From positions 4,430,742-4,494,741 of the forward strand of contig NZ_CP129971.1 of NCBI RefSeq assembly GCF_030503855.1: a DNA stretch of 64,000 nt. Reading direction: 5' to 3'. This stretch comes from Marivirga salinae. Its GTDB lineage: Bacteria > Bacteroidota > Bacteroidia > Cytophagales > Cyclobacteriaceae. The notes under the pieces were generated by a model, which ran no database searches, was not told where the DNA came from, and worked only from the letters and a program-made list of their open reading frames with translations. The translations under genes and the position numbers were made by a program. Shown in pieces: positions 1 to 8,152 of the stretch (positions within the stretch are counted from its first letter, which is position 1; each line of letters begins with the position of its first letter).

Positions 1-2
1 TG

Positions 3-281
3 AAAGCCGTTCATCTTTTGCCCGTGGCATTTGTATTAGCTTTATTTTTCTGGTTATCTACTGCCTTATGGCAATGGGAGTTATTTCAATTGGGAGCTGC
101 TGTATTGGCGGTCTATTTTATATTGATAGGAATTGATGCCTTTATGAAAACCAAAAACTTCCTAGTGGCCTGGCTAAGTTTAATCACTTCCTTTATTCAG
201 CTTTTTGCCTATGGAATGGGTTTTCTAAAAGAGAGCTTTGCTTATTTGAGGCAGCCTGAGCCTGAGGGGGTGAAAGCATAA
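3..281 (+). CDS. C-terminal end of a probable membrane glycosyltransferase (partial)
   Basis: The reading frame is open from the window edge (first full codon at 3) to a TAA at 279-281, so only about 92 C-terminal residues are present. They form three hydrophobic segments and end in a short polar tail (PEPEGVKA). The pattern of a last helix followed by FAYGMGFLKESF resembles the C-terminus of family 2 membrane glycosyltransferases common in Bacteroidota. The catalytic domain would lie upstream of the window, so the assignment rests on the tail only. A TTG at 18 is not a credible start because the frame continues upstream. A strong terminator follows at 308. Confidence 0.5.
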   Translation, partial: KAVHLLPVAFVLALFFWLSTALWQWELFQLGAAVLAVYFILIGIDAFMKTKNFLVAWLSLITSFIQLFAYGMGFLKESFAYLRQPEPEGVKA

Positions 282-307
282 GCTGGAAGCTCGCGCTAGC
301 GAATGGG

Positions 308-330
308 ACAGCCAAAGGCTGTTTTTTTTT
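308..330 (+). terminator. Rho-independent terminator
   Basis: ACAGCC-AAA-GGCTGT forms a tight hairpin with a 3-nt loop, followed directly by nine T residues. It lies 27 nt after the partial glycosyltransferase stop codon and should end that transcript. The same ACAGCC/GGCTGT hairpin recurs at 39611 and 49668. Confidence 0.85.
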
Positions 331-531
331 ACCAACAAGTTTCTCTAAGACTTTCGCAAACGGCACAAAGGAAATAATCGAGATTATTTTACTCACCAGC
401 TAGAGCGAGATCGGAAGCTATTTTCTTTCTCGTTTGCTGCAGTTATTTGTTAATCAATGGATTAGGTGAGGCTTTATACTTGAGTGAGGGTGGTGAGTAA
501 GATGATAATTAATGTAAAAAATATCTTCATG

Positions 532-966
532 CTATTCTGATATTGATTTATTTTTCCGCTCTTTTATTTTGGCATCTACGAACTCTATCATTTCCTCAAT
601 TTCACAAAGCTCTGAACCTGAGAATCCGAAAATTCTTTTTCTACCAGCCTTATCCTTAATATATACTCCTGAACCCCAATTCATAACAGAATCAATATTG
701 ATCTTCTCTATTTTAGATATTTCATATTGGTATTCTATAAATGGCAACATGACATTTATCAATATAATCTCTTTTTCATCGTAGGAGAATTTAAAGCATT
801 TGGTAAATGTTAGGAATCTCATGAATAATAAACCAAAAAAAGCCATACCAAATGCGAAAAGTATTGATTTCCCTACATATAACGATATTGCAATACCAAT
901 AATGAATGATATAGCAGCTAAGAAATTAGTGCCATTTATTGAAGAATATGGAATGTGCTTCATCAC
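532..966 (-). CDS. Small membrane protein with PH-like tail, function unknown
   Basis: 144 residues. The N-terminal third holds two adjacent hydrophobic helices (about residues 15-52). The rest is a soluble part with alternating short hydrophobic strands (EIILINVMLPF, GVYIKDKAG, KRIFGF) and a charged C-terminal helix, as in bacterial PH-domain-like membrane proteins. I do not recognise a named family. Another protein in this window (61266-62285) has a similar membrane-plus-beta-tail design. It stands alone, divergent from the gene at 1153, with no obvious operon partner. The start is the first of two adjacent Met codons. Confidence 0.55.
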   Translation of the reverse strand: MMKHIPYSSINGTNFLAAISFIIGIAISLYVGKSILFAFGMAFFGLLFMRFLTFTKCFKFSYDEKEIILINVMLPFIEYQYEISKIEKINIDSVMNWGSGVYIKDKAGRKRIFGFSGSELCEIEEMIEFVDAKIKERKNKSISE

Positions 967-1050
967 TTTATTTTAAATTTATTGGACAAGAAAATGCCTA
1001 ATATAAGAACTTTCAATCAAAATCGTTTTTTTACACCAATCCCAACCGCT

Positions 1051-1074
1051 GGTGCGAGCTTCCCAGCTCGTACC
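1051..1074. repeat. Dispersed-type hairpin in a divergent intergenic region
   Basis: GGTGCGAGCT and AGCTCGTACC pair over 10 bp (one G-T) around a TCCC loop. It lies between two divergently transcribed genes, so it is not a transcription terminator. Its G+C content is much higher than its surroundings. A looser relative of the AGCTCG core occurs at 284-300. Confidence 0.6.
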
Positions 1075-1115
1075 TAATTCCCCCACCAAAAATTTCAATC
1101 CCTTAAATCTTTCTT

Positions 1116-1123
1116 TATTTTTG
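1116..1123 (+). promoter_or_regulatory. Bacteroidota -7 promoter element
   Basis: TATTTTTG matches the Bacteroidota -7 consensus TAnnTTTG and ends 29 nt before the ATG at 1153. No clear TTG at -33 is visible. Confidence 0.5.
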
Positions 1124-1152
1124 ACGTTATTGTTTTCTAAATCCATAGCCTT

Positions 1153-3117
1153 ATGAAAAAAGTCATTATTGTTGTTTCAGTAATAGTACTGATAATTGCT
1201 CTTACTTTTGTCTACTTTTTTTACCTCCAGCCCATTAAGAAAAATAATCCTTTGATGGCTGTTCCGCCTGATGCGAGCATGATTTTTCAACTGGAAAACC
1301 CCTTTGAGGAATGGAATGAAATCACCGATAATAAAATCTGGAATTACTTAAAAACCAATCCCTATTTTAAAGAAATCGGACAGGAAATGGACAGCTTGAC
1401 GGTTGATATGAAAAGCAATTCAAGCTTGTGGGAACTGGTAATGGATCGTCCTATGGTGATGTCTGTCCATAAAACCAGACCGAAAGACTATGATTTCCTT
1501 TATGTGATCGATTTACAGCGCGCAACTCAATTCGATTTTATCAAAAACTACATTAATGATTTTAGTGATGACATCGAAAAAGTATATACCAGAACCTATC
1601 AAGACCAAGAAATCCTAGAAATCAAATTCATTGACTCCCCTACTACTTATTACCTGTTTATCTATGACAATCTTTTAAGTGTTTCTTCTACTCATATTCT
1701 TGTCGAACAATCCATTGACCAGTTGAAAAAGCCCATTTTAATTCGGGATTTTGATTTTATTGATATCACAAAAGCCTTGGGCTCAAATGATATTAATATG
1801 TACATCAATTATCCTGCATTTTCTGATTATTTAAAAATATGGATGGATGATTCTGAAGATGAAAGTTCAGATATATTCAGTATTTTGAAATATAGCGGAA
1901 TGTCGCTAGAAGCCACTGATAAAGTATTATCAGTAGAAGGATATACAAATGTGAAAAAAGACAAGCCAAATCTGCTTACAGCTTTAATGAATTCCGGTGA
2001 GGGAGAGATCGGTGTGGGCACCATAGTTCCGGATAATGCTTCCTATTTTATGAGTTTGGGTTTTGATGATGCAAAAGAATTCTACAAGCAAATGGAGGAA
2101 GTCTTAAAAATTAGCGAAGAGGGTGATTCCTATATGGAAAGCAAGCAGAAAATTGAAGACTATCTCGATATTTCCATAGAAGATGATTTTCTAAGTTGGA
2201 TCGATAATGAAATAGCTTTAATTCAGTTGAACTCCAATAGCGATAAAAACAAGGTAGAATTAGCTGTCGCAATTAAACATAAAGATTTTGACGACACCAA
2301 AGAGCGATTGGGCTACATTGAACAGCAAATCCGAAAGAAAACTCCTGTGAAATTTAAAGGGATTACCTACAAAGGATATGACATTCAGTTTCTTTCTATT
2401 AAAGGATTTTTTAAGCTTATGTTTGGAAGTGCTTTTGAAGGAATTGACAAACCTTATTACACTATAATGGATGATTATGTGGTCTTTAGTAATTCCCCTC
2501 GAACTTTGGGCAAAATTATTTCATCAGTCGAAGAAAAAAGCACCTTGGATCACACCAAAGAATATGCTGATTTCATGGAGAATTTCGATTATGAATCCAG
2601 TTTATTCATTTACCTCAGTGCTAATGAACTTTTAAGCGATGCCGAAAGAATATTAGATGCCTCATCTTGGAAAGAATTAAAGCCACATCAGCCCTACTTT
2701 AAAAGTTTTCCGATGATTGGGATGCAAATTAAAGCGGATGGAGACTTGCTAAATCATCAAATCCAACTGAATTATTTAAACCACGAGCAAATAAGCAATT
2801 GGAATGATTTAGTAAAAGAAAGCGAATTTAAAGAAGAGGAAGTAGCTGATTCTACCGAAACGGAAGATGAGGATTTAATTTCAATAGAAAATATTTTACC
2901 TGAAGACCTGAATAGCAAAACCTTTATTGAATACTATGAAAATGAGCAGGTTAAATTTGAAGTATCCCTTAAAGATGGCTTAAAACATGGCAGATATTTT
3001 CAATATGATAGCCTTGGAAATATGGTGGTGAAAGGTCGCTATAGAAATGATGAGAAATCAGGCACTTGGCGTTTTTATGATAAAGATGGAGATTTAATTC
3101 GGAAGGAAAGGTTTTGA
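1153..3117 (+). CDS. Membrane-anchored DUF3352-like protein with MORN-type repeats
   Basis: 654 residues. A single N-terminal hydrophobic helix (about 4-26) acts as an uncleaved anchor, leaving a large extracytoplasmic domain. The main body (about 35-545) resembles the DUF3352-type proteins of Bacteroidota, which start by measuring 'PPDASMIFQLENP'-like strands. The last roughly 60 residues form toxin_YwqK/MORN-like repeats (GLKHGRYFQYDSLG, GRYRNDEKSGTWRFYDKDG). An acidic linker (EEEVADSTETEDED) separates the two parts. It is a monocistronic gene with its own TAnnTTTG promoter. Function is unknown; the repeats suggest a surface or periplasmic scaffolding role, which is inference. Confidence 0.6.
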   Translation: MKKVIIVVSVIVLIIALTFVYFFYLQPIKKNNPLMAVPPDASMIFQLENPFEEWNEITDNKIWNYLKTNPYFKEIGQEMDSLTVDMKSNSSLWELVMDRPMVMSVHKTRPKDYDFLYVIDLQRATQFDFIKNYINDFSDDIEKVYTRTYQDQEILEIKFIDSPTTYYLFIYDNLLSVSSTHILVEQSIDQLKKPILIRDFDFIDITKALGSNDINMYINYPAFSDYLKIWMDDSEDESSDIFSILKYSGMSLEATDKVLSVEGYTNVKKDKPNLLTALMNSGEGEIGVGTIVPDNASYFMSLGFDDAKEFYKQMEEVLKISEEGDSYMESKQKIEDYLDISIEDDFLSWIDNEIALIQLNSNSDKNKVELAVAIKHKDFDDTKERLGYIEQQIRKKTPVKFKGITYKGYDIQFLSIKGFFKLMFGSAFEGIDKPYYTIMDDYVVFSNSPRTLGKIISSVEEKSTLDHTKEYADFMENFDYESSLFIYLSANELLSDAERILDASSWKELKPHQPYFKSFPMIGMQIKADGDLLNHQIQLNYLNHEQISNWNDLVKESEFKEEEVADSTETEDEDLISIENILPEDLNSKTFIEYYENEQVKFEVSLKDGLKHGRYFQYDSLGNMVVKGRYRNDEKSGTWRFYDKDGDLIRKERF

Positions 3118-3304
3118 TTTTTGATATAAACAAGGAATTCAAATACACTAAATAAATCCCAAACAAAACACCCTTTCAGGATATTTAAGGACATAATAAT
3201 CTCTTTTGCATTAATGAATTCTGTATTATTTGTGTTCTCATGAGTTCTATTCAGGAGAAACTAAAATTCTTTTCTATCTTCAAGCAAAATTTTACGGCTT
3301 CATT

Positions 3305-5092
3305 ATGATTTTAAATACCATTGACTGGGTAATCCTCATTGGATTTTTGCTTATTTCTTTAGGAATAGGATTTTGGACTTCCAGAAAAAATAAAAGTGCT
3401 TCCGAGTTTTTTGCAGCTGGCGGTAAAATGCCATGGTGGCTTTTAGGGGTTTCCATGGTCGCTACCACTTTTTCTACAGACACACCCAATTTAGTAACCG
3501 ATATTGTCCGTCAAAATGGTGTTTCCGGAAACTGGGCTTGGTGGGCTTTTTTGCTCACGGGAATGCTTACCGTTTTCGTTTATGCTGGTCTATGGAAAAA
3601 ATCAGGAGTATTAACCGATGTAGAATTTTATGAATTAAGATATTCTGGCAAAGCTGCACGATTCCTGAGAGGTTTTAGAGCTATTTATTTAGGCTTACTT
3701 TTCAATGTGATGATTATGGCTTCCGTGAGTTTAGCTGCTATAAAAATCGGAGGAGTATTATTAGGTTTAAGCCCTGTTCAAACAGTCGTAATAGCAGGAA
3801 TCATAACCGTTATTTATAGTAGTTTGGGAGGATTAAGAGGTGTTTTATTTACAGACTTTCTGCAATTCTTTCTTTCTTTAGGAGGAGCTTTAGTTGCTGC
3901 TTATGTTGCATTAAATCACCCTATGGTGGGAGGATTAGATAATTTATTAACACATGAAAACGTAGTGGATAAGCTATCTTTTTTCCCTTCTTTCTCCAAC
4001 CATGAAATGTGGGTTATGTTGTTGATTATTCCGCTACTAGTGCAATGGTGGAGCACTTGGTATCCTGGTGCTGAACCAGGCGGTGGTGGATATATTGCTC
4101 AGCGGATGTTTGCCGCTAAAAATGCGGATCATTCTATAAAAGCAGTGTTATTTTTCAATGTAGCGCATTACGCCATCCGTCCATGGCCTTGGATAATTGT
4201 AGCACTTTGTTCAATTATTGTTTTTCCTGATTTAGATAGTTTTGCAAAAGCTTTTCCAGCTGTAAACTCAGGAGTTGCCACGCATGATATGGGATATCCT
4301 GCTATGTTGACTTTTATTCCTGCAGGATTATTAGGCTTGGTGGTCACCTCATTAGTGGCTGCTTATATGAGTACAATTTCCACTCACTTGAATTGGGGTT
4401 CTTCTTATTTGGTAAATGATGTTTATAAAAGATTCATCAACCCTAAAGCTACCGAAGGAAAGCAAGTTTTATTGGGAAGGTTATTAACGGTGGTTTTAAT
4501 GATTTTCAGTATGCTGATGGCACTAGTTTTAGAAAATGCCCTGCAAACCTTTGAAATTCTCTTGCAAATTGGTGCTGGTACTGGCTTAATTTACATTCTT
4601 AGATGGTTTTGGTGGAGAGTGAATGCTATAAGTGAAATAGTAGCCATGGTGGTCAGTTTCTTAATTGCGCTCTATTTTGCCTTTGCAGATCAGCCTTTTG
4701 GCTTTGAGGAATTATTATCTTGGCAAAAATTAATCATAGGAGTTAGCATTACAACAGTAAGTTGGGTAACAGCTAGTTTTCTGACACAAAAAACTACTGA
4801 TGAACAATTAGCAAATTTCCTCAATAAAGTAAATCCTGGTGGCCCGGGTTGGAAGAAAATCATAGCAAGATTATCTGCAAAAGGTTTGATTCAGCCGAAA
4901 ACTCAAAAATGGAAAGTTCCCACTGGTATTATTTGCATGATAGCCGGAAGCATGGGTGTTTATGGCTTTCTATTTAGTACTGGACTTTTTATTTATGGAG
5001 AAATATTAAAAGCAAGTGGTTTATTGCTATTTAGTATACTTTGTGGTTTTGTGATATTTAAACTTTATCCGAAAATTATCGCTGAGGATTAA
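3305..5092 (+). CDS. Sodium:solute symporter family protein
   Basis: 595 residues with about 13-14 hydrophobic segments, beginning at MILNTIDWVILIGF. It matches the SSF family (sodium/sugar or sodium/amino-acid symporters). Visible marks are the early SASEFFAAGGKMPWW loop, in which the first cytoplasmic segment ends with FAAGG, and the TM2 region ATTFSTDTPNLV. I placed the start at 3305; the open frame extends to 3230, but that extension lacks membrane character and would put a polar tail before TM1. The substrate cannot be told from sequence. It converges with the DUF962 gene and overlaps it by 17 nt. Confidence 0.85.
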   Translation: MILNTIDWVILIGFLLISLGIGFWTSRKNKSASEFFAAGGKMPWWLLGVSMVATTFSTDTPNLVTDIVRQNGVSGNWAWWAFLLTGMLTVFVYAGLWKKSGVLTDVEFYELRYSGKAARFLRGFRAIYLGLLFNVMIMASVSLAAIKIGGVLLGLSPVQTVVIAGIITVIYSSLGGLRGVLFTDFLQFFLSLGGALVAAYVALNHPMVGGLDNLLTHENVVDKLSFFPSFSNHEMWVMLLIIPLLVQWWSTWYPGAEPGGGGYIAQRMFAAKNADHSIKAVLFFNVAHYAIRPWPWIIVALCSIIVFPDLDSFAKAFPAVNSGVATHDMGYPAMLTFIPAGLLGLVVTSLVAAYMSTISTHLNWGSSYLVNDVYKRFINPKATEGKQVLLGRLLTVVLMIFSMLMALVLENALQTFEILLQIGAGTGLIYILRWFWWRVNAISEIVAMVVSFLIALYFAFADQPFGFEELLSWQKLIIGVSITTVSWVTASFLTQKTTDEQLANFLNKVNPGGPGWKKIIARLSAKGLIQPKTQKWKVPTGIICMIAGSMGVYGFLFSTGLFIYGEILKASGLLLFSILCGFVIFKLYPKIIAED

Positions 5093-5396
5093 TCGGTTGC
5101 TTTCCAATTAAAATCTGGAAGAACATCTTAAAATCGGATGCCAAACTCCAAAGTGGATAAGTGAAAGTTGCAGGTTTGTTTTTTTCAAAAAAGAAATGAC
5201 CTACCCAAGCAAATCCATAGCCCACTACTGGAATCAAGGCTAATCCCCAATAAGTTTGGGTGATTAATGCCCAAGCTAATACTCCAAAAAGCAAAGCAGT
5301 TCCTGTGAAATGCAGTTTCCTGCAAGTAGGATCTTGATGTTCACTTAGATAATACGGATAAAATTCTTTAAAGCTTTTGTATTTTCTCTCTGCCAT
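5076..5396 (-). CDS. DUF962/Mpo1-like membrane protein
   Basis: 106 residues. The pattern is the DUF962 (Mpo1-like) family: an N-terminal SFKEFYPYYLSEHQ motif, a His at CRKLHFTGTALLF, two hydrophobic helices, then WVGHFFFEKNKPATF and a final ASDFKMF segment. The yeast member Mpo1 is an Fe(II)-dependent dioxygenase acting on 2-hydroxy fatty acids, and the conserved His residues (HQD, HFTGT, GHFF) are retained. A role in lipid alpha-oxidation is therefore possible but unproven here. Its 3' end overlaps the convergent symporter gene. Confidence 0.85.
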   Translation of the reverse strand: MAERKYKSFKEFYPYYLSEHQDPTCRKLHFTGTALLFGVLAWALITQTYWGLALIPVVGYGFAWVGHFFFEKNKPATFTYPLWSLASDFKMFFQILIGKQPINPQR

Positions 5397-5585
5397 GATT
5401 CAAATTATTTGCACATAATTTAGTCAAATAATAGAAATTTTAAAAATCACATATATACTTAAGCTTTTTGACTATCATATAACTAAAGGCTAATCATCCC
5501 TTTTAAAAATTCGGTTTAATAACTCCATATACTTTAATAAAAATATCCAAAGGAGTTTATCTTTCTAATATCACTACAGGCAATG

Positions 5586-5861
5586 TTAGCGGTTTGATCT
5601 TATTTTGTTTAAGATATCAGCTGTAATTATTCTATTTGTATAAGAATTAATTGTAAGCCTTACATTTCTTGCAGTATTTGTTATATAAATATTTTTACCA
5701 ATTTTATGAAATTCTGACTCATCTGTTTCTTTGATGATTTCAAAAATCATTTTTTCAACTTTATCCTTTGACAGTTCTTTGTTGAGTTTCTTGTTAATTC
5801 TTTCATAAACAAGGTCAGTATAACAAACTTTAGATAAAATTTCTGCTTTATAATTGTTCAC
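5586..5861 (-). CDS. DUF3781-family small protein
   Basis: 91 residues with a GTG start. The order of motifs, an N-terminal CYTDLVYERINKKL helix, an EMIF/IIKETD segment, then a beta-rich FHKIGKNIYITNTARNVRLT part, fits DUF3781, a family of unknown function. The product is basic and soluble. The gene sits between hemB and the DUF962 gene on the same strand. The sequence just upstream is the end of another reading frame (5877-6044), so this looks like an acquired patch rather than part of the haem locus. An AAGAAGG tract lies unusually close to the GTG, so an alternative start is possible. Confidence 0.6.
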   Translation of the reverse strand: MNNYKAEILSKVCYTDLVYERINKKLNKELSKDKVEKMIFEIIKETDESEFHKIGKNIYITNTARNVRLTINSYTNRIITADILNKIRSNR

Positions 5862-5876
5862 ACCTTCTTTTTATTA

Positions 5877-6044
5877 TTATTTATCTGTATTTATAGTTGA
5901 ATAAATATCAATTTCCGAATTCGGTTTATTCCATTGAAATCTAAAATCATATTTTTCAAAGTGAATAAACCCTACATTCATTTGGTCTTCAATTTTCAAA
6001 TTTGACTTTTGTAAAATGATTTTATAAATATCGTAAAGCGTTTG
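5877..6044 (-). pseudogene. Coding remnant upstream of the DUF3781 gene
   Basis: An open stretch of 55 codons ends at a TAA at 5877-5879 and begins right after an in-frame stop at 6045. It has protein-like composition (for example VGFIHFEKYDFRFQWNKPN) but no start near its beginning: the first candidates are an internal TTG and an ATG about 20 codons in. I read it as the C-terminal remnant of a gene whose front was lost when it was joined to the hemB 3' end. It could also be a very short real gene starting internally. No family recognised. Confidence 0.35.
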
Positions 6045-6055
6045 TTAAATGATTA

Positions 6056-7030
6056 CTATCCTTTTAAAACTTTAGCCGCTTCTTTAGCAAAATAACTTAA
6101 AATCACATCTGCTCCAGCTCTTTTGATGCTCAATAAACTTTCCATCATGGTGGCTTCTCCATCAAGCCAACCTCTTTCTGCTGCTGCTTTTATCATACTG
6201 TATTCTCCACTTACATTATAAGCAGCTATTGGTAATTCATTATTTTCTTTAAGCAAATGAATGACATCCAAATAAGCTAAGGCTGGTTTCACCATCAAGA
6301 AATCTGCCCCTTCTTGTGCGTCCAGTTCCGCTTCAATTAAAGCTTCATATTTATTGGCAGGATTCATCTGATAGGTTTTCTTATCCCCTGATTTTGGGGC
6401 TGAATCCAATGCATCACGGAAAGGGCCATAAAATGCAGAAGCATATTTCGCACAATAGCTCATAATGGAGGTGTTTTCAAATCCATTATCATCCAAAACC
6501 TCACGGATATATTCCACTCTGCCATCCATCATATCGGAAGGTCCAATTATATCTATGCCAGTTTCAGCTTGAGCCAATGCCATATCCGCTAAAACATCTA
6601 AAGTTTCATCATTGAGGATATTACCATTTTCATCTACAATACCGTCATGCCCATCAGTGCTGTACGGATCCATGGCTACATCTGTCATAATGCAAGCTTC
6701 GGGAAATTTGGCTTTAATTTCTTTTAAGGCTTTCAAATAGAAAAAATTCTCGTCTGCACTCTTAGTCGCCATTTTATCTTTATGTTTCTCCTCCACCACA
6801 GGGAAAATATCAAAAGCTTTAATGCCTAATTTCAGACACTCTTCAATTTCTTTTAACATTAAATCTACTGTAAAACGATAGATTCCAGGCATACTGCTCA
6901 CCTCTACTTTTTTATTTTGACCTTCCAGTAAGAATAATGGAAAGATAAAATCTTTGGTAGTTAATGTTGTTTCCTCCACCATTTCACGGATGGCTGCAGA
7001 CTTACGATTTCTTCTCGGACGTATTAACAT
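6056..7030 (-). CDS. hemB: Delta-aminolevulinic acid dehydratase (porphobilinogen synthase)
   Basis: 324 residues, full length for HemB, which condenses two 5-aminolevulinate molecules to porphobilinogen in cytoplasmic haem synthesis. Both Schiff-base lysines are present: K195 in SYCAKYASAFYGPFRDA and K248 in GADFLMVKPALAYLD. The metal site is DVAMDPYSTDGHDG (about 117-130), where the three zinc-binding Cys of zinc-type enzymes are replaced by Ala, Asp and Asp. This marks it as a magnesium-type HemB. The gene is monocistronic with a TAnnTTTG promoter at 7052-7059. hemN lies separately at 41178. Confidence 0.97.
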   Translation of the reverse strand: MLIRPRRNRKSAAIREMVEETTLTTKDFIFPLFLLEGQNKKVEVSSMPGIYRFTVDLMLKEIEECLKLGIKAFDIFPVVEEKHKDKMATKSADENFFYLKALKEIKAKFPEACIMTDVAMDPYSTDGHDGIVDENGNILNDETLDVLADMALAQAETGIDIIGPSDMMDGRVEYIREVLDDNGFENTSIMSYCAKYASAFYGPFRDALDSAPKSGDKKTYQMNPANKYEALIEAELDAQEGADFLMVKPALAYLDVIHLLKENNELPIAAYNVSGEYSMIKAAAERGWLDGEATMMESLLSIKRAGADVILSYFAKEAAKVLKG

Positions 7031-7051
7031 AAATATTGCTTTTTATTACCT

Positions 7052-7059
7052 CAAAGTTA
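7052..7059 (-). promoter_or_regulatory. hemB -7 promoter element
   Basis: On the minus strand TAACTTTG fits TAnnTTTG, 21 nt upstream of the hemB ATG. The FNR-like palindrome seen at ccoI and hemN is absent at the corresponding distance, so hemB is probably not under that control. Confidence 0.55.
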
Positions 7060-7154
7060 CGATTTTATGAAATGGAAATTGGAATCAGATTTGAAAAATC
7101 ATATGATCACGAATATTTTTAGACAATAAAAAATAAAATCCCCTATATGACAGA

Positions 7155-7188
7155 TTGTTTCTATTTTCCGATTTACCTTCTACTTTTG
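7155..7188 (+). promoter_or_regulatory. Promoter of the e(P4)-type phosphatase gene
   Basis: TTG at 7155-7157 and TACTTTTG at 7181-7188 are 23 nt apart, close to the Bacteroidota -33/-7 layout. The -7 box ends 23 nt before the ATG at 7212. This supports that ATG over an upstream TTG at 7155, which would lie inside the promoter. Confidence 0.6.
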
Positions 7189-7211
7189 TGAAAGTTCTAA
7201 AAGTGAAAAAT

Positions 7212-8018
7212 ATGCGTTCATTAATAATCATCATTTCTGTTATGACAATCAGTGCTTGTCAGCAAATCTCTCAGGAAAAGACTTCAAGTGCTGATGAAAA
7301 ACTTTCCATGCAATTAGGTAATGCTACGGTATGGTTTCAGCAATCTGCAGAAATGGAAGCTTCATTCCTTCAGGCTTATGACAAAGGCAAAATGCTATTG
7401 AAAATTAAAATGGACACACTTTCAAATTCTGGATTAAAGCCTGCAGTGGTTTTAGATTTGGACGAAACTGTTTTGGATAACAGTCCATATGAAGCAAGAT
7501 TATTTTTAGAAGGTGAAAATTATGGTTCTGAAAGCTGGGAAAACTGGTGCAAGGAAGCCCAAGCTGATGCATTACCAGGTGCTGTAGATTTCCTAAATTT
7601 TGCTGATAGTTTAGGATTAAAAATATTTTATATTTCTAATAGAAAAATAGGTGTTTTCGAACCTACTTTGAAGAATTTGAAAATCCTAAAATTGCCTCAA
7701 GCTGAAAAAGACCATCTTTTATTACGTACTACTAAAAGTGACAAAACTGAAAGAAGGGTAATGGTAAAAGCTGACCATCAAATCTTATTATATGTAGGCG
7801 ATAATTTAACAGATTACAGTCAAAAATTTGCAGAAAGAGATTCTGTTTTAGGTAAAGATTTGGTTAAAAAACATCAAAAAGAATTATTGCACAATTTCAT
7901 TATGCTGCCTAACCCTATGTATGGCGAATGGGAGTCTGCGGTTTATGGAAATGATTTCTCTAAAACAGCAAAGGAAAAATTAGACTTGAGACAAAAAGTT
8001 TTGGATACTAAATTATGA
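7212..8018 (+). CDS. 5'-nucleotidase, lipoprotein e(P4) family (class C acid phosphatase)
   Basis: 268 residues from the ATG at 7212. The N-terminus is a lipoprotein signal with lipobox ISAC (Cys16), so the protein should be tethered to a periplasmic membrane face. The HAD-type class C acid phosphatase motifs are clear: VLDLDETVLDNSPYE (nucleophile Asp and DDDD-type DET), FYISNRK (motif II), and YVGDNLTDY (metal-binding Asp). In Haemophilus, e(P4) dephosphorylates nucleotides such as NMN so that the nucleoside can be taken up. Here the substrate is not known. It is monocistronic. Confidence 0.93.
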   Translation: MRSLIIIISVMTISACQQISQEKTSSADEKLSMQLGNATVWFQQSAEMEASFLQAYDKGKMLLKIKMDTLSNSGLKPAVVLDLDETVLDNSPYEARLFLEGENYGSESWENWCKEAQADALPGAVDFLNFADSLGLKIFYISNRKIGVFEPTLKNLKILKLPQAEKDHLLLRTTKSDKTERRVMVKADHQILLYVGDNLTDYSQKFAERDSVLGKDLVKKHQKELLHNFIMLPNPMYGEWESAVYGNDFSKTAKEKLDLRQKVLDTKL

Positions 8019-8152
8019 ATTTAATTTTTTAGAAGTCTAATACTTCTTTTAAAGTAACTAGATATGGTTCTAACAATAAATTCAACCCATATATAAAATA
8101 AATTTCTTCAAGTTAAGTAATTTTCATATTTTGTATAAATTTATTTACAAAT

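Noticed and set aside
3230..3304. N-terminal extension of the sodium:solute symporter
   Set aside because: The 25 extra residues are not membrane-like or conserved in pattern; the ATG at 3305 gives a normal SSF start.
5877..6044. Intact small gene downstream of hemB
   Set aside because: No start codon with a leader is available near its beginning; treated as a remnant with low confidence.
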